From an uncultured Novosphingobium sp. (GTDB lineage Bacteria > Pseudomonadota > Alphaproteobacteria > Sphingomonadales > Sphingomonadaceae), in the NCBI GenBank assembly GCA_946886365.1, contig CAMPIM010000144.1:1-6890 (forward strand): 6,890 bases of DNA. The letters run 5' to 3'. Position numbers and translations under genes: made by a program. Positions 4,927 through 6,890 of this stretch are shown here, in pieces; the stretch's first letter is position 1, and every line of letters starts with the position of its first letter. A model generated the notes under the pieces. It ran no database searches. It worked only from the letters and a program-made list of their open reading frames with translations, and was not told the DNA's origin.

Positions 4927-6762
4927 TCAGAAGCGGACACGCACGCCGCCATAGGCCGACCGGCCGTAGGTGCTGTAGCCATAGACGGTCGCATATTCTT
5001 CATCCGTAACATTGTCGATGCGGCCGTAAATCTCCAGATGCTCGTTGATCGGCAGCGACGCGCGCAGGTCCAGCCGCGCGTAGCCGTCGAGCCGCTGGGT
5101 GGCGGATGCATTATTATAGCTGTCGCTGGCCATTAGCAGCGTCGCTCCGGCCGACAGTCCGAACTGCCAGCGATAGTCGGCCGCGAGACTGACGACGTTA
5201 GTCGGACGGCGCGGGAGGCGAGCGCCCGTGTCGCGGTTCCGCGCATCGACATAGCTATAGGAGGCCGTGACAGTCAGCGCTTCGACAGGCTTCAACGTCA
5301 GTATGGCCTCCACGCCCTTGGCACGCGTGCGGCCCAGATTGAAATATTGCGAGGTGCCGAAGTCGAAATCGATCTGGCCGTCGATGGTGCGGCGAAACGC
5401 GGTGATCGAGATCGTGGCCTGATCGCCGCCAAGCTGCTGGTCGATGCCGACATCATAGCTTTTCGACCGCTCCGGATCGAGCGCGGCATTGCCATAGGTG
5501 GGATCGTAAAGCTGATAGAGCGATGGCGCGCGGAACCCCTCGCCATAGCTTGCGCGCACATTGGTGAGGCCATGGTTGGGCGAGTAGTTGGCGTTGGCGC
5601 CGAAGGTGGTCGCTCCGCCAAACTGGCTGTGATCGTCATGGCGCACGCCGCCGGTCAGGGACAAACCGGCAAAGGGCTTCACGACGGCCAGCGCATGGAC
5701 GCTGTCGATATTCGCGCCAGCATTGCTGTAGACATTCTGGCCTGCGAAGGAATCGAAGAAGAATGAGTCATATTCCGGCCGTTCATGTTCATATCCCAGC
5801 AGCAGCTTGGCCCTGTCGATGGGTTGGAAGACGGCCTGATATTCGAACCGCAACGTCCTGCCAGTAAAGCCGGAAGGCCCGAAGGGAGATTCATAGCTGC
5901 GCTCTGCGCGGAACCAGGTCACCGCCGCCCGCTGCGTCAGCTTGCCGTCGAAAGAGGCGAGGTTCAGCCCTGCATAGCCGATATATTGGTCAAGCTTGCT
6001 GCTGTCGGTCGTGTCGGCTGGCGCGCCGAAGAAGATGTCGGTGTCGAGGTCCGCATGGATATAATAGCCGCGCAGGTCGAGGCTGAGATTGTCGGTGAAG
6101 GCGAGCTTCAGCTTTGCGTTGGTGGCGATGTTCTCATAGCCGTCCTTCTCCGTGCCGCCTTTGGCTGCGGAAATGCCATCGGTACGGAAATACGCGACGC
6201 CCGCGCTGCCAGAGGCGATGCCTGTGCTGCCCGAAATGTTGGCCTTTGCATTCAGCGTATCGGCATAGCCATAATCCACAGAGGCGCTGCCGCCAAAGCG
6301 TTCGCCGGGCTCCTCCGACATGATGTTGACGACGCCGCCGATCGCCTGGCTGCCATAGACGACGGAGTTGGAGCCGCGCAGCACTTCGACGCGGCGGATG
6401 TTGCCGGTCAGCAGGTTGCCGAAATCATAGGCATCGCCGATGACGCTCGGGTCATTGATCTTGACCCCATCCAGCAGCACCAGCGTCTGCGTCGTTTCCG
6501 CGCCACGGATCGAAATGCCGGTGACGCCGCCCACGGCGTCAGCGCGGTTGAAGCGGATGCCGGGGGTGGTGATCAGCAGGTCCGCGACGCTGACATTCTG
6601 GCGCGTTTCGATCGTCTTTTCATCGATCACGGTCACCGCCTGCCCGACTTCATCGGCAGGCTGTTCGATGCCGAGCGCGGTGACGATGATCTCGCCCGAA
6701 TCTTCGGCGAGAGCGGGGGTGGCGGCCAGCAGCGCCAGCAATGAAATTCCGGTCCTGATCAT
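4927..6762 (-). CDS. btuB: TonB-dependent outer-membrane receptor, BtuB-like (vitamin B12 receptor)
   Basis: This 611-residue precursor takes up substrate across the outer membrane using TonB/ExbBD energy. The ATG at 6762 is chosen because it has GGGAAG 8 nt upstream and opens a clean signal peptide, MIRTGISLLALLAATPALA, likely cleaved after Ala19. A longer frame to a GTG at 6861 only adds an Arg-rich, non-signal extension. A TonB box, EIIVTAL (24-30), is followed by the plug: VADLLITTPGI (59-69), SIRGAE (84-89), LLDGVKIND (96-104) and RVEVLRGSNSVVYGSQAIGG (124-143). The barrel holds FRAPSLYQLYDPTYGN (from 410) and ends in GGVRVRF with terminal Phe611, the outer-membrane assembly signal. E. 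coli BtuB is almost the same length (614), and the plug resembles it closely. It is convergent with btuF, 36 bp apart. Siderophore specificity is the alternative. Confidence 0.88.
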   Translation of the reverse strand: MIRTGISLLALLAATPALAEDSGEIIVTALGIEQPADEVGQAVTVIDEKTIETRQNVSVADLLITTPGIRFNRADAVGGVTGISIRGAETTQTLVLLDGVKINDPSVIGDAYDFGNLLTGNIRRVEVLRGSNSVVYGSQAIGGVVNIMSEEPGERFGGSASVDYGYADTLNAKANISGSTGIASGSAGVAYFRTDGISAAKGGTEKDGYENIATNAKLKLAFTDNLSLDLRGYYIHADLDTDIFFGAPADTTDSSKLDQYIGYAGLNLASFDGKLTQRAAVTWFRAERSYESPFGPSGFTGRTLRFEYQAVFQPIDRAKLLLGYEHERPEYDSFFFDSFAGQNVYSNAGANIDSVHALAVVKPFAGLSLTGGVRHDDHSQFGGATTFGANANYSPNHGLTNVRASYGEGFRAPSLYQLYDPTYGNAALDPERSKSYDVGIDQQLGGDQATISITAFRRTIDGQIDFDFGTSQYFNLGRTRAKGVEAILTLKPVEALTVTASYSYVDARNRDTGARLPRRPTNVVSLAADYRWQFGLSAGATLLMASDSYNNASATQRLDGYARLDLRASLPINEHLEIYGRIDNVTDEEYATVYGYSTYGRSAYGGVRVRF

Positions 6763-6863
6763 ATTTCTGTCTTCCCTGAGCGTCATGCGACATGAGCCCA
6801 GGGCCTGCCGCATAAGCGGCCGGTGCACGGGAAGAAGAGACGCCAGCCCCGTCACGCGCACCG
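6763..6863 (-). promoter_or_regulatory. Structured btuB 5' leader with three hairpins, the last covering the ribosome binding site
   Basis: Reading toward btuB, hairpin A pairs CGGTGCGCG (6863-6855) with CGTGCACCG (6829-6821): 9 bp with one G-U. Hairpin B is GCCGC-TTAT-GCGGC (6820-6807). Hairpin C spans 6803-6774 with 13 bp, one G-U, one bulged C (6782) and a 3-nt loop. The 3' arm of C includes the GGG of the Shine-Dalgarno GGGAAG (6776-6771), so folding would hide it. In the loop of A and its edge, TCTTCCC (6835-6829) is an exact complement of GGGAAGA (6776-6770), an alternative partner for the same site. No cobalamin riboswitch core (GCAACTG-like or B12-box-like sequence) was found on this strand here; one could lie past the window edge. 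Confidence 0.4.
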
Positions 6864-6890
6864 ATGCGGCCCTGCGCCGCTTCGTCGCTC

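Noticed and set aside
5280..5291. CTTCGACAGGCT within btuB matching the arm of the 2045-2122 repeat
   Set aside because: Only 12 bases match and they encode Lys-Pro-Val-Glu-Ala in a conserved-looking barrel strand. No inverted partner or interruption of the frame is seen, so it is probably chance.
5785..6744. Plus-strand open frame of 319 codons inside btuB
   Set aside because: It lies antisense to the plug and barrel coding region, with no motifs or ribosome binding site. The btuB frame has clear family motifs throughout.
6794..6811. Plus-strand B12-box-like sequence AGCCCAGGGCCTGCC
   Set aside because: It is one base short of the consensus. The bases upstream that should hold the aptamer are the btuB start region and contain no other riboswitch motif. 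It is better explained as parts of leader hairpins B and C.

Overview
The window reads as chromosomal DNA of a high-GC alphaproteobacterium, most likely a sphingomonad (Sphingomonadales). I base this on the strong G/C third-position bias, on the rsmI/lpoA-like pair, and on two extragenic inverted repeats whose cores (GAGCCTGTCGAAG and CCTGCGAAGGCAGG) I recall as common in sphingomonad and related proteobacterial intergenic DNA. The assignment rests on memory and pattern, not on a search. About 94% of the window is coding and no gene-free stretch exceeds 150 bases.

Left part (1-2033): a housekeeping pair in divergent orientation. rsmI (16S rRNA C1402 2'-O-methyltransferase) runs off the left edge on the minus strand. 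An LpoA-like lipoprotein (penicillin-binding protein activator) runs rightward. Their start codons are 11 bp apart. E. coli has the same divergent pair (yraL/yraM).

Middle and right part (2034-6890): a compact TonB-dependent and ABC uptake locus of the cobalamin type, split over three transcription units. The ATPase (btuD-like) and permease (btuC-like) form a minus-strand operon with a 7 nt overlap. The periplasmic binding protein (btuF-like) is divergent from the permease. The outer-membrane receptor (btuB-like) is on the minus strand, convergent with the binding protein. The model is: the receptor takes substrate across the outer membrane using TonB, the binding protein captures it in the periplasm, and the permease/ATPase pair imports it. 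Vitamin B12 is the best substrate guess because all four components are BtuBCDF-like, but heme or a siderophore is not excluded from sequence alone.

Non-coding DNA: a 78 bp imperfect palindrome lies between the LpoA-like gene and btuD. An 86 bp repeat with 15-nt perfect inverted ends fills most of the btuC/btuF divergent region. A GC-rich hairpin sits at the btuF/btuB convergence. The btuB leader at the right edge folds into three consecutive hairpins, the last of which buries the ribosome binding site. I could not find a canonical cobalamin riboswitch core in the part of the leader that is visible.

I see no clear new system. The structured btuB leader and the repeat occupying the btuC/btuF control region are the points most worth checking.
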